DNA of 8,578 nucleotides from CAYJBH01 sp964370765 (GCA_964370765.1 CAYJKW010000085.1:1-8578); one strand, 5' to 3'; counted from the first letter of the stretch, positions 1 to 6,686 are shown. The notes: generated by a model from the letters alone, not told the origin. Made by a program: numbers and translations.

Positions 1-909
1 CATACCTCCCGGTACCTGGTATAATAATGTGTTTGCATCAACACCCATAACCTTTGGAGACAGTAGACCTTTATCAAGATATTTTTCACGTAATTTCTGG
101 AAGAATTCACGAACTTCATCAAGTACCTTTAGGTCTAAACCTGTGTCATACTCTGTGCCTGCAAGTGCAGCAACAAGTGTCTCGGTAGCCATATGAGAGG
201 TACCCATAGCAAGCGGGGAGATTGAGGTGTCAATAATTGAAGCTCCACCCTCAATACCCTTTAGTATAGACATCGAAGCGAGACCGCTGGTGTAGTGACT
301 ATGAATATCAATCGGAATTGATACATCCTTTTTAATGGTAGAAACAAGTTCATACGTTGCATAAGGATCTAAAAGTCCAGCCATATCCTTGATACAGATA
401 CTGTCAGCACCTTCATTCTCTAAATCCTTTGCATATTTTGCAAAATACTCGTTAGAGTGAACAGGGCTCTTTGTGTAACTGATAGCTGCCTGCACATGGC
501 CGCCTTCTTTTTTAGTCGCCTTAATTGCAGTAGATAGGTTACGGATATCATTAAGTGCGTCAAAGATTCTAATAATATCAATACCGTTTGATAAACATTT
601 CTGCACAAGATAGTACACAACGTCATCTGCATAGTGACGGTAGCCCAGCATATTCTGACCACGGAATAACATCTGAAGCTTTGTATCCGGCATACCTTTT
701 CTTATTGTACGTAGACGCTCCCATGGATCTTCATCCAAGAAACGGATACATGCATCATAGGTTGCACCTCCCCAAACTTCGGCAGAATAATATCCTACCT
801 TGTTCATTACCGGGAGAATTTCCTTCATCTCGTCGGTTGACATACGTGTCGCAATTAGGGACTGATGCGAGTCACGAAGAGCAACTTCGGTTATATTAAT
901 TTTTCCCAT
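1..909 (-). CDS. oadA: Oxaloacetate/pyruvate-type biotin-dependent carboxyltransferase (OadA / PycB / transcarboxylase 5S-like), 3' end outside the window
   Basis: This subunit moves a carboxyl group between oxaloacetate/pyruvate and carboxybiotin in a TIM-barrel active site. It is the alpha subunit of oxaloacetate decarboxylase, the B subunit of two-subunit pyruvate carboxylase, or the 5S subunit of transcarboxylase. The first 303 residues are present. Visible family motifs are RDSHQS (residues 12-17, with metal-ligand Asp13), EVWGGATYD (44-52), RGQNMLGYRHYADD (83-96), IRIFDALND (113-121), CIKDMAG (172-178, with Lys174 as the expected carbamylated lysine) and DIHSHYTSGLA (201-211, with metal-binding His203 and His205). 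The start at 909 has an AAAGGA ribosome site about 9 bases upstream. It follows the biotin-carrier gene by 29 bases, so it is the distal gene of that module. The reading frame is still open at position 1, so it cannot be seen whether a C-terminal biotin domain follows. Family assignment is very secure; the exact enzyme is not. Confidence 0.95.
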   Translation of the reverse strand, partial: MGKINITEVALRDSHQSLIATRMSTDEMKEILPVMNKVGYYSAEVWGGATYDACIRFLDEDPWERLRTIRKGMPDTKLQMLFRGQNMLGYRHYADDVVYYLVQKCLSNGIDIIRIFDALNDIRNLSTAIKATKKEGGHVQAAISYTKSPVHSNEYFAKYAKDLENEGADSICIKDMAGLLDPYATYELVSTIKKDVSIPIDIHSHYTSGLASMSILKGIEGGASIIDTSISPLAMGTSHMATETLVAALAGTEYDTGLDLKVLDEVREFFQKLREKYLDKGLLSPKVMGVDANTLLYQVPGGM

Positions 910-938
910 AAAATGTTGTCCTTTCCTCTCGGCGATAA

Positions 939-1298
939 TTAGTTAAGGGTGATAAGAGCATCGCCGGAGTTTACGGTGTCGCCCTTCTTTACGCTGATAG
1001 AAGCTACGGTACCATCTGCCGGTGCAACAATGTCATTTTCCATCTTCATAGCTTCAAGAATTACAAGAACATCACCGGATTTTACTGCAGCGCCAACTGC
1101 TACCTTTACGTCTAAGATGTTGCCAGGCATAGGTGCTACAACCGGTGTACCAGCTGCTGGTGCCGCTGCAGGAGCTGCTGCTGGGGCTGCTGCCGGTGCT
1201 GCTGCTACAGGAGCTGCTGCCGGTGCTGCGGATGCTCCGGCTTCCTCTACGCCTACATCATAGGTTGTACCATTTACGGTAATTTTATAATTTTTCAT
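939..1298 (-). CDS. Biotin carboxyl carrier protein (biotinyl domain; MmdC/GcdC or transcarboxylase 1.3S-like)
   Basis: This 119-residue soluble carrier holds biotin and shuttles the carboxyl group between two carboxyltransferase sites. It has three parts. An N-terminal strand segment (1-18, MKNYKITVNGTTYDV) is like the subunit-docking end of the transcarboxylase 1.3S protein. An Ala/Pro linker spans about 20-50. A biotinyl domain (52-119) carries the EAMKMEN motif, with Lys85 as the biotinylated residue. Length and layout match the 1.3S subunit and the carriers of methylmalonyl-CoA and glutaconyl-CoA decarboxylases. There is no transmembrane anchor. The ATG at 1298 follows AAGGAG with a 9-base spacer. 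It lies between the two carboxyltransferase genes, as expected for a shared carrier, and must be loaded by a biotin-protein ligase that is not in the window. Confidence 0.95.
   Translation of the reverse strand: MKNYKITVNGTTYDVGVEEAGASAAPAAAPVAAAPAAAPAAAPAAAPAAGTPVVAPMPGNILDVKVAVGAAVKSGDVLVILEAMKMENDIVAPADGTVASISVKKGDTVNSGDALITLN
1149..1238 (-). repeat. Degenerate triplet/12-base repeat encoding the Ala/Pro swinging-arm linker
   Basis: Codons for residues 21-50 of the biotin carrier form an imperfect tandem array, mostly GCA/GCT with a proline codon (CCG, CCT or CCA) every fourth codon, giving an Ala-Ala-Ala-Pro pattern. Such linkers are typical flexible arms in biotin carriers. The near-repeat DNA could allow length change by slippage, which is an inference. 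Confidence 0.85.
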
Positions 1299-1342
1299 AT
1301 CATTAAACTCCTTAATATTTTGAATTGTTGTATTGACTTATA

Positions 1343-2665
1343 TTACAGTGCACTACCATACTTTTTCGGGTAACGTGTTGTACGCTTACCAGCAAGTACA
1401 GTTAATGCCTCGGCAACAGTAGAGCGAAGTGCGGACTCTGCACAACGAACATCGCAAACACCGGCATTGTTTAGTGCATCTGCACTGCAGTACTCATCAA
1501 CATATATTTTAGCATACTTATCGGTATCAGCCGATATATTACTTGAAGCTTTAAGCTCGTCAGCAAATAGAACTGTAGCAGCGGCTGTAGGCTCGATCGC
1601 AGCAACAACAGCTTTGTCTGTTACAATTGTTATATCACAGCCTGAAAACGCAGTGTAGGATGCGCCAACTGCATTACCTGCAACTACAAGAACCTTAGCG
1701 GTTGTGGCATCGCTATATGTGGCAGCAAGAAGTGCAGCATTGCGAATTCCACCGGAAATATCGTTACAAGAGCTCTTTTCAAATCCTACAGTAGATAGTA
1801 CCGTTACTACAGGAATATTATACATATCACAGAATCTTACAAAGCGAGCAATCTTTGCTACACCTTTTTGTCTTAGTGGCTTTGTATTGTTTGTAGCAAC
1901 AAAACCAACTACTGTGCCATCGATTGTTCCAAGTGCAACATAGCTACACTCAACATCTACGAACATTGGGCAAAGGCTATCTGCATCAGCAAGTGCCTCT
2001 GCTGCCTTTTCTGGGGTATAACCTGCGGTAGTAAATGCAGCAGTTGGTGCAGCAAAATCAAATACCGAGGTAACGGTCATATTATTAGGAGGTAGTATTT
2101 CTGCAAGTTTTTTTGCCGATGCACAAGCTGCATCATAATCTGCAACAACAATATGTGCAACACCAGCAGTTGCAGCTGCCTTTGCACTACCTGCTAATGC
2201 TGTTTTATCACCAGAAGCTGCACTTGTATAAGGAGGTGTTAAAAATAGTTCTGCTTCCTCACTCATTACACATACATCAGATGTTGCAGCGATAAGTGCA
2301 GAGTTGCCCCCACAAACACCAACAACAACAGCAACCTGGGGTACCACGCCGCTTATCTTGGCCGACTCTTTAAGGATTTCACTGTATCCGATTAACGGAG
2401 CAGTTCCACCCTCAAGCATTGCACCACTTGATGCATAGAATGTAAATACCGGCACACCGGTTTCGCCTGCAAGCCTAATTGCGGCTGCCCATTTTTTCAT
2501 GTCTGCGCTGTCCAGTGCCTCGCTGTTTTGTGCGATAACCACTGCTTGCCCGCCGGAAACCACGCCCACACCCACAGAAAGCGAATTGCTTTTTTGTGTG
2601 TACATGGCTGTATATCTGCCCTCATCAAAAATTGAAGCAAATATTTCCTCTTTAGTTTTTGCCAT
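1343..2665 (-). CDS. Acyl-CoA-type carboxyltransferase (MmdA/PccB/12S-like), short divergent form
   Basis: This 440-residue protein belongs to the crotonase-fold carboxyltransferases that exchange a carboxyl group between an acyl-CoA (for example methylmalonyl-, propionyl- or glutaconyl-CoA) and carboxybiotin. The N half (about 30-200) contains SSGAMLEGG (79-87), aligned to the usual SGGARIQEG, then SGVVPQVAVVVGVCGGNSA (105-123). The C half has GGIRNAALLAATYSDAT (305-321), NAVGASYTAF (331-340) and a family-like end, KRTTRYPKKYGSAL. It is about 70-80 residues shorter than typical MmdA/12S proteins (around 510-520), mainly because the usual N-terminal helical extension is absent. Several conserved glycine/arginine positions are changed (Arg to Met at 83, GGAY to GASY), so the substrate is uncertain. 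An upstream in-frame ATG at 2710 would overlap the preceding gene by 31 bases; the ATG at 2665 has GGGGGT 4 bases upstream and is preferred. Confidence 0.88.
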   Translation of the reverse strand: MAKTKEEIFASIFDEGRYTAMYTQKSNSLSVGVGVVSGGQAVVIAQNSEALDSADMKKWAAAIRLAGETGVPVFTFYASSGAMLEGGTAPLIGYSEILKESAKISGVVPQVAVVVGVCGGNSALIAATSDVCVMSEEAELFLTPPYTSAASGDKTALAGSAKAAATAGVAHIVVADYDAACASAKKLAEILPPNNMTVTSVFDFAAPTAAFTTAGYTPEKAAEALADADSLCPMFVDVECSYVALGTIDGTVVGFVATNNTKPLRQKGVAKIARFVRFCDMYNIPVVTVLSTVGFEKSSCNDISGGIRNAALLAATYSDATTAKVLVVAGNAVGASYTAFSGCDITIVTDKAVVAAIEPTAAATVLFADELKASSNISADTDKYAKIYVDEYCSADALNNAGVCDVRCAESALRSTVAEALTVLAGKRTTRYPKKYGSAL

Positions 2666-2669
2666 AGAT

Positions 2670-2675
2670 ACCCCC
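2670..2675 (-). promoter_or_regulatory. Ribosome binding site that fixes the carboxyltransferase start
   Basis: GGGGGT on the minus strand sits 4 bases before the ATG at 2665 and just after the stop of the upstream 126-residue gene. The alternative ATG at 2710 lies inside that gene, so this site favours the shorter 440-residue product. Confidence 0.6.
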
Positions 2676-2679
2676 GTTG

Positions 2680-3060
2680 TTAATCTGCCTTTGCACAGCC
2701 ATGTTTGCAACCATCACAGCTACTTTTACACCCCTGTGCAAAGAATTCTTCTATCTTATATTTCTCGGTTTTTACTAAATTAAAACCTTCACCCCATATT
2801 ATACTGCTTTTGTCACAAAAAGTCAATGCACCAGATTGCAAAGTTTGATAAATTGTTGCACGAAGCAACCCTTCTGCTACCTCCAGGTCATCGGTATCAA
2901 TCGACAAAACCTCAGTATTTTCGCCATTTTGACTATATAATAACACACCCTTAGTGCCACTGGGATCTACAGCTATATAACCGAAAATTTCTCCCGAAAA
3001 TCTATTCTTGTTAAAATAGTTTACTATTTCCGGCTCTTTTATCGTGGTCATTTTTATCAT
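2680..3060 (-). CDS. Unrecognised 126-residue protein with C-terminal four-cysteine cluster
   Basis: I do not recognise this family. It appears soluble, with no signal peptide or membrane segment. Residues 1-100 look like a compact alpha/beta domain, with hydrophobic strands around GEIFGYIAVDPSGTKGVLLYS (23-43, broken by charged turns) and a helix near 60-76. The last 16 residues contain C111-x3-C115-x2-C118-x3-C122, a spacing suited to binding zinc or an iron-sulfur centre; one further Cys is at 82. Its ATG overlaps the stop of the rluB-like gene (ATGA), indicating translational coupling; an in-frame ATG at 3051 is the alternative start. Its stop lies 14 bases before the acyl-CoA carboxyltransferase gene, so it is probably co-expressed with both. 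A role in either pathway is not shown. Confidence 0.8.
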   Translation of the reverse strand: MIKMTTIKEPEIVNYFNKNRFSGEIFGYIAVDPSGTKGVLLYSQNGENTEVLSIDTDDLEVAEGLLRATIYQTLQSGALTFCDKSSIIWGEGFNLVKTEKYKIEEFFAQGCKSSCDGCKHGCAKAD

Positions 3061-3788
3061 TTCTTTGCAGCGCCCCTTAATGCTATTATCTCTGATGGTT
3101 TTAGCTCACGAAGCTTACCGCTCTGCAACATAGAGAGTTTAAGTGGCCCTACTGCTTTTCTAGTAAGCCTTGCCACCTGTAACCCAACCGCGCTGCACAT
3201 TCTTCTTATCTGCCGATTTTTACCTTCCTTAAGGGTAATCTCCATCACAGTCCTGTTTGGGTCATCTACAATTACGCGAACATTACAAGGACTTGTTTTT
3301 ATGCCATCGTCCAAAACAACTCCTGTTGCAAGCTGTAAAATCTGCTCCTCATCTGCATGTGGTGTAACTGTAACTCTATACAGCTTTTTTATCTCATGCG
3401 ATGGATGGGTAAGCATATTTGCAAAGTTGCCATCGTTAGTAAGTATTATAAGACCCTCACTATCCTTATCCAATCTACCTACCGGAAAAACACGCACCGG
3501 CAAATCTTTAGTAAAATCAGCAATCGAACGCCGACCTAGCTCATCCGAAAGGGTTGTAATATACCCCCTTGGTTTGTTTAGCATATAATAGTAAAACTCG
3601 CTACGTTTTGGAATATGTATCCTTTTTCCATCCACCATAAGCACACTACGTAGCGACTCTATCTTGTCCCCTATCGTTACCGGCCTACCATTAACCCTAA
3701 CCTTACCAGCCTTTATTAGCTTTTCTGCCTCACGCCTTGAACATACCCCCAGCTCTGAAAGTAGCTTTTGTATGCGAACCTCAGCCAT
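3057..3788 (-). CDS. rluB: Pseudouridine synthase, RluB/RsuA family
   Basis: This 243-residue enzyme converts a specific uridine in ribosomal RNA to pseudouridine; RluB acts on 23S rRNA and RsuA on 16S rRNA. An N-terminal S4 RNA-binding domain (about 3-60) shows RIQKLLSELGVCSRREAEKL and VRVNGRPV. The catalytic domain contains MLNKPRGYITT (69-79), VGRLDKDSEGLIILTNDG (103-120, catalytic Asp107) and KEGKNRQIRRMC near 188-199. Length matches the family. The start at 3788 overlaps the end of the gerW gene by 8 bases and is preceded by AAGGA inside that gene. In many clostridia rluB sits beside scpA, scpB and sporulation genes, which supports the RluB name over RsuA. Confidence 0.93.
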   Translation of the reverse strand: MAEVRIQKLLSELGVCSRREAEKLIKAGKVRVNGRPVTIGDKIESLRSVLMVDGKRIHIPKRSEFYYYMLNKPRGYITTLSDELGRRSIADFTKDLPVRVFPVGRLDKDSEGLIILTNDGNFANMLTHPSHEIKKLYRVTVTPHADEEQILQLATGVVLDDGIKTSPCNVRVIVDDPNRTVMEITLKEGKNRQIRRMCSAVGLQVARLTRKAVGPLKLSMLQSGKLRELKPSEIIALRGAAKK

Positions 3789-4182
3789 CTAATCCATCCT
3801 TATCTTCGTTTTTTGTCTTTGTTTTATTTGATATAAGCATATTAACCTTATCCATCATCTCCGGCATTAGGCTTAATAGGCGATCAATATTGTTTGAAGT
3901 GTCGGCAAGCTGTAACAGTTTTACATCTTCTCCGGTGCACACTAAAAAAGCAACCGGTACGACCGAAACACCAGCACCGGAGCCACCACCAAATTTTTCG
4001 GCTACCTTGGTAGGTATATCACTTCCACCTGATGCAAACCCAACACTAACCTTAGAGATTGGCAAAATAACAGTTCCGTTGTCCATCTTGATCGGTTGTC
4101 CTATTGTTGTGTTCCCGTCAACCATCTCTGATATGCGTTTAATGGCTACATCTACAAGATCAATAATCGGATGCGGATTCAT
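3781..4182 (-). CDS. ytfJ: GerW/YtfJ-family sporulation protein
   Basis: This 133-residue protein belongs to the GerW (YtfJ) family, found in spore-forming Firmicutes and linked in Bacillus subtilis to spore germination. Characteristic features are the N-terminal helix with LVDVAIKRISEMVDGNTTIG (9-28), the segment ILPISKVSVGFASGGSD (39-55), and the glycine-rich GGGSGAGVSVVPVAFLV (65-81). The C-terminal tail is charged. Its ATG overlaps the stop of the DUF2953 gene by 4 bases (ATGA), with GGGAGA upstream, so the two are translationally coupled as in other spore-formers. Whether it is under a sporulation sigma factor here cannot be judged, because no separate promoter region is visible. Confidence 0.93.
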   Translation of the reverse strand: MNPHPIIDLVDVAIKRISEMVDGNTTIGQPIKMDNGTVILPISKVSVGFASGGSDIPTKVAEKFGGGSGAGVSVVPVAFLVCTGEDVKLLQLADTSNNIDRLLSLMPEMMDKVNMLISNKTKTKNEDKDGLDG

Positions 4183-4820
4183 ACTTTCTCCCTTTTGTTG
4201 TTATTCTTTATTGTTATTAAAAACCACAGTGCAGTAGCTATTAGCTTAAATAACTGCGTGGATATTCTTACCGTTGCATAATTATCTATACCGTTTTTAC
4301 CTACATAGTCGGGTAATATACTTACATTCTTTAACGAAATGTTAAACGGTGGTGTTATTAGGGCGACCACAGAGTGTAATAGTGCATAACTCTGTCCAAC
4401 CTGAATTGCTGTCTTAGCTGCATCTGCTGTATGAATATGCCAAACAATACAAACCTTGTCTATGGTTATACTTTCTATTAATCTATATATTGCCGGTGGT
4501 GCTAACTTAATCAGCGGCATATATTTTTTAATTACACCCTCAGCCTTTTGTGGGATATCCTGTTGGGGTTTGTCCTCATTCTTTTTCTGCTTATCCTTAG
4601 GTTTTTCCTTTTTCGCTATATCCTTTTTACTCTTATCTGACTCCGTTGATGTTGAGGGTAGATTAAATTTAACGCTTATAAATCCAACCCTAATCTTTAA
4701 TATAATTTCGTTAAAATCGCCTTTGTAGGTTAAGGCAACACCTAAAGGAATAAAAATCAACAACAAAACAAGAAAAAGCAATATGCCAAGAATTAGTAGA
4801 ATTATCTCTAACACCGACAT
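4179..4820 (-). CDS. DUF2953 membrane protein (YtfI-like), partner of GerW
   Basis: This 213-residue protein begins with a strong hydrophobic segment (about 3-30), so it is probably a membrane-anchored protein. A Lys/Glu/Asp-rich low-complexity linker follows (about 57-95), then a domain with IYRLIESITIDKVCIVWHIHT (111-131, broken by polar positions) and TADAAKTAIQVGQSYALL, a pattern typical of DUF2953. A second weaker hydrophobic stretch (about 190-204) lies near the C-terminus. The family is found next to ytfJ in sporulating Firmicutes, as here, and its biochemical role is unknown. The start at 4820 comes 3 bases after the scpB stop; the purine-rich GAGGAGGAG ribosome site lies within the last codons of scpB. 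Confidence 0.85.
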   Translation of the reverse strand: MSVLEIILLILGILLFLVLLLIFIPLGVALTYKGDFNEIILKIRVGFISVKFNLPSTSTESDKSKKDIAKKEKPKDKQKKNEDKPQQDIPQKAEGVIKKYMPLIKLAPPAIYRLIESITIDKVCIVWHIHTADAAKTAIQVGQSYALLHSVVALITPPFNISLKNVSILPDYVGKNGIDNYATVRISTQLFKLIATALWFLITIKNNNKREKV

Positions 4821-4823
4821 TCA

Positions 4824-5369
4824 TCAAAGCTCCTCCTCAAGCGGTTCAAAAACCTCGTTATCGCCGGTTAAACTTGGTAGCCCTTCGAGTGATGACAATC
4901 CAAAAGTCCTTAAAAAAACATCGGTTGTACCATAGGCAATAGGTCGACCCGGCAGGTCAAGCCTACCTTGTTCCTCTATAAGACCTTTGTTGACCAGTCC
5001 GGTTATACCCGATGTTGAGTCTACACCACGAACCTGTTCTACAAACATTCTTGATACAGGTTGGTTATATGCAATCACAGCAAGAATTTCAAGTGCCGAC
5101 TGCGTAAGCGGTACATTACGTCGCCTGTCAAGAATCTCGGTAACAAAGGATGCATAGGCATTGTTTGTTGCAAGCTGCCATCTATCATCAAACTGTAAAA
5201 GGACGATACCCCTATCCTGCTCGGCACAGCTATCTTTCATCTGGTTTAACAACTTTACCACTACAGTAGTTTCGATATCCAGTATCTCTGCAAGCCTGGG
5301 GGCCGCAACCGGCTCAGCACAGGCAAAAAGCATAGCTTCAAGTGCACCTTTATACTGGTTAATGTCCAA
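4824..5369 (-). CDS. scpB: Segregation and condensation protein B (ScpB)
   Basis: ScpB binds as a dimer to the kleisin ScpA and, with SMC, forms the bacterial condensin that organises and segregates the chromosome. At 181 residues it has normal length. The first winged-helix domain (about 3-80) contains ALEAMLFACAEPV and WQLATNNAYASFV; the second (about 85-165) contains PLTQSALEILAVIAYNQPVSR, VRGVDSTSGITGLVNKGLIEE and GRPIAYGTTDVFLRTFGL, which are hallmark stretches of the family. It overlaps scpA by 11 bases, which fits coupled production of the two partners. The acidic end (EPLEEEL) overlaps the ribosome site of the next gene. Confidence 0.96.
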   Translation of the reverse strand: MDINQYKGALEAMLFACAEPVAAPRLAEILDIETTVVVKLLNQMKDSCAEQDRGIVLLQFDDRWQLATNNAYASFVTEILDRRRNVPLTQSALEILAVIAYNQPVSRMFVEQVRGVDSTSGITGLVNKGLIEEQGRLDLPGRPIAYGTTDVFLRTFGLSSLEGLPSLTGDNEVFEPLEEEL

Positions 5370-6018
5370 CTTCTTCTCCCCTGTCCTCTTTGTATCTTCC
5401 GCTTAATTTAATTCCACCATTGTCTGTAAGGCTGATACTTCCAGCATGTAGTAACTCCAAAACAGCAAGAAATGTCGCCACAGATCGGCTTTTCTCCTCA
5501 CCTCTTTTAAAAAAATCCACAAGCCTCTTCGATCCAATTTTAAGCATCGATATCATATCTTTTATACGCGATGAAACCGAAACTATCGGTTTTGTAACAA
5601 TCGGGTCAAAGTGCTGCTCGGTTGGCATCTGCTTTACTCCTTTACCCATCGCCATTTTGTGCGCATGTACAAGCTCATATATACTATGTTTAAGCTTATA
5701 GGTGCAATCCGGGGTAAAAGGCGCCGGTTCCCTAACTGCATGAAATATACCTTGCCTCATACAGCCAAGTTGTACGGCAACCTGCTTACAAAGTGCATAT
5801 TCTATAAGTTGCCCCGTAAGTTCCTGTTTTAATCGCTCCCCCTCATCACTTTTAGGTAAAAGATGCAACGATTTAAGATATACCAGTTGTGCCGCCATCT
5901 CGATAAATTCGCTTGCAAGTTCCAGTCGCCTTTCCTGCATATTTTTTACAGCTACCAACGCTAAAAGAAGATCAAGTGGCCCCTCAAAATCTTTTGCTTT
6001 AAATGTTAGTTCTGTCAT
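5359..6018 (-). CDS. scpA: Segregation and condensation protein A (ScpA, kleisin) with a shortened N-terminal domain
   Basis: ScpA is the kleisin that bridges the SMC heads and recruits ScpB. The N-terminal signature FEGPLDLLLALV (11-22) is present, followed by LELASEFIEMAAQLVYLKSLHLLP (32-55, a typical SMC-neck-binding helix region). The C-terminal winged helix is visible at about 148-200 (SRIKDMISMLK, SVATFLAVLELLHAG). Most ScpA proteins have a 'DIYDIPIxxITxQYLxYL'-like stretch between the first two motifs. Here only about 12 residues separate DLLL from LELASEF, some 20-25 fewer than usual, and no such stretch is present. The reading frame is intact across the gap. The ATG overlaps the stop of the metalloprotease gene (ATGA). 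Identity is secure; the deletion could be natural or an assembly error. Confidence 0.93.
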   Translation of the reverse strand: MTELTFKAKDFEGPLDLLLALVAVKNMQERRLELASEFIEMAAQLVYLKSLHLLPKSDEGERLKQELTGQLIEYALCKQVAVQLGCMRQGIFHAVREPAPFTPDCTYKLKHSIYELVHAHKMAMGKGVKQMPTEQHFDPIVTKPIVSVSSRIKDMISMLKIGSKRLVDFFKRGEEKSRSVATFLAVLELLHAGSISLTDNGGIKLSGRYKEDRGEEVGH

Positions 6019-6686
6019 AAAACAAACATTGAAAAGATAATATCAACAAAACCTGTTAGCTGGTTAAGCAGATTAAAGATAAAAATTGTTATTATGCTTA
6101 AAGGTCTTGAAAGTATACCGGTTGCAAGCAGTAAAAACAAGCCGATAAATATATATCGTTCATACTGCATTACCTTAAAATAGAAACTATCCGGTAAAAA
6201 CAGGTTAAAGATACGTGACCCGTCAAACGGAGGTATTGGTATAAGATTAAAGATTGCCAGTCCGATATTAATATAGGCCATGCTGTTAAAAATTATTGCA
6301 AAGGTATTAAGCAGGCTATTGCCTGGATCAAACCCACCTGAATACAAGAAAACCTTGTAAAGCACAATTGAAACAAAAGCAATTATAAGGTTAGAAAGTG
6401 GGCCGGCTGCAGCCGAGATAGCCATTCCTACCTTACGGTTCCCTTTAAAGTTATACGGATTAATCGGAACAGGTTTTGCCCAGCCTATTCCGGCAACAAT
6501 CATACAAACACTGCCAATTAGGTCAAAGTGCACAGTAGGATTCATAGAAATTCTACCTTGATATTTTGCTGTATTATCACCAAGTTTTGATGCTGCAAAA
6601 GCATGTGCGGATTCGTGTATCGGAATAGCTGTTAATAGTACAATTGCACGAACTATGTACTCAAAAAGTGTATTGTTAGGCATCAT
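6015..6686 (-). CDS. Membrane metalloprotease, peptidase family M50 (site-2 protease type, rhomboid-unrelated)
   Basis: This 223-residue polytopic membrane protein is an M50 zinc protease, a group that cuts substrates within or near the membrane. The HExxH zinc site reads HESAH (24-28) inside the first membrane segment. SAAAGPLSNLIIAFV (91-105) is the conserved Gly-Pro segment, and NLIPIPPFDGSRI (147-159) supplies the third ligand, Asp155. About five to six hydrophobic segments are visible. The short, PDZ-free form is common next to scpA in clostridia; its substrate is unknown. It is the first gene of the leftward cluster and overlaps scpA by 4 bases. Two adjacent ATGs (6686 and 6683) are possible starts; the weak GGA ribosome site is better spaced for the second. 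Confidence 0.92.
   Translation of the reverse strand: MMPNNTLFEYIVRAIVLLTAIPIHESAHAFAASKLGDNTAKYQGRISMNPTVHFDLIGSVCMIVAGIGWAKPVPINPYNFKGNRKVGMAISAAAGPLSNLIIAFVSIVLYKVFLYSGGFDPGNSLLNTFAIIFNSMAYINIGLAIFNLIPIPPFDGSRIFNLFLPDSFYFKVMQYERYIFIGLFLLLATGILSRPLSIITIFIFNLLNQLTGFVDIIFSMFVL

Noticed and set aside
588..899. Plus-strand open frame of about 103 codons
   Set aside because: It is opposite the highly conserved oxaloacetate-type carboxyltransferase, has no ribosome site and encodes no recognisable protein.
949..1263. Plus-strand open frame of about 104 codons rich in Ala/Gly
   Set aside because: It is the antisense of the GC-richer Ala/Pro linker of the biotin carrier; low complexity keeps stops away. 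The minus-strand frame has a full biotinyl domain and a good ribosome site.
1..2665. Firm label of sodium-pumping oxaloacetate or methylmalonyl-CoA decarboxylase
   Set aside because: Such pumps need a polytopic beta subunit, which is not in the window; the subunits present do not distinguish a pump from a soluble transcarboxylase.
2666..2710. Fifteen-codon N-terminal extension of the acyl-CoA carboxyltransferase
   Set aside because: It overlaps the Cys-rich tail of the upstream gene in another frame and is unlike the family; the ATG at 2665 has its own ribosome site.
5920..5957. Frameshift as the cause of the short ScpA
   Set aside because: The frame is continuous and both flanks are conserved in the same frame; there is not enough DNA at the junction to encode the missing segment in any frame.
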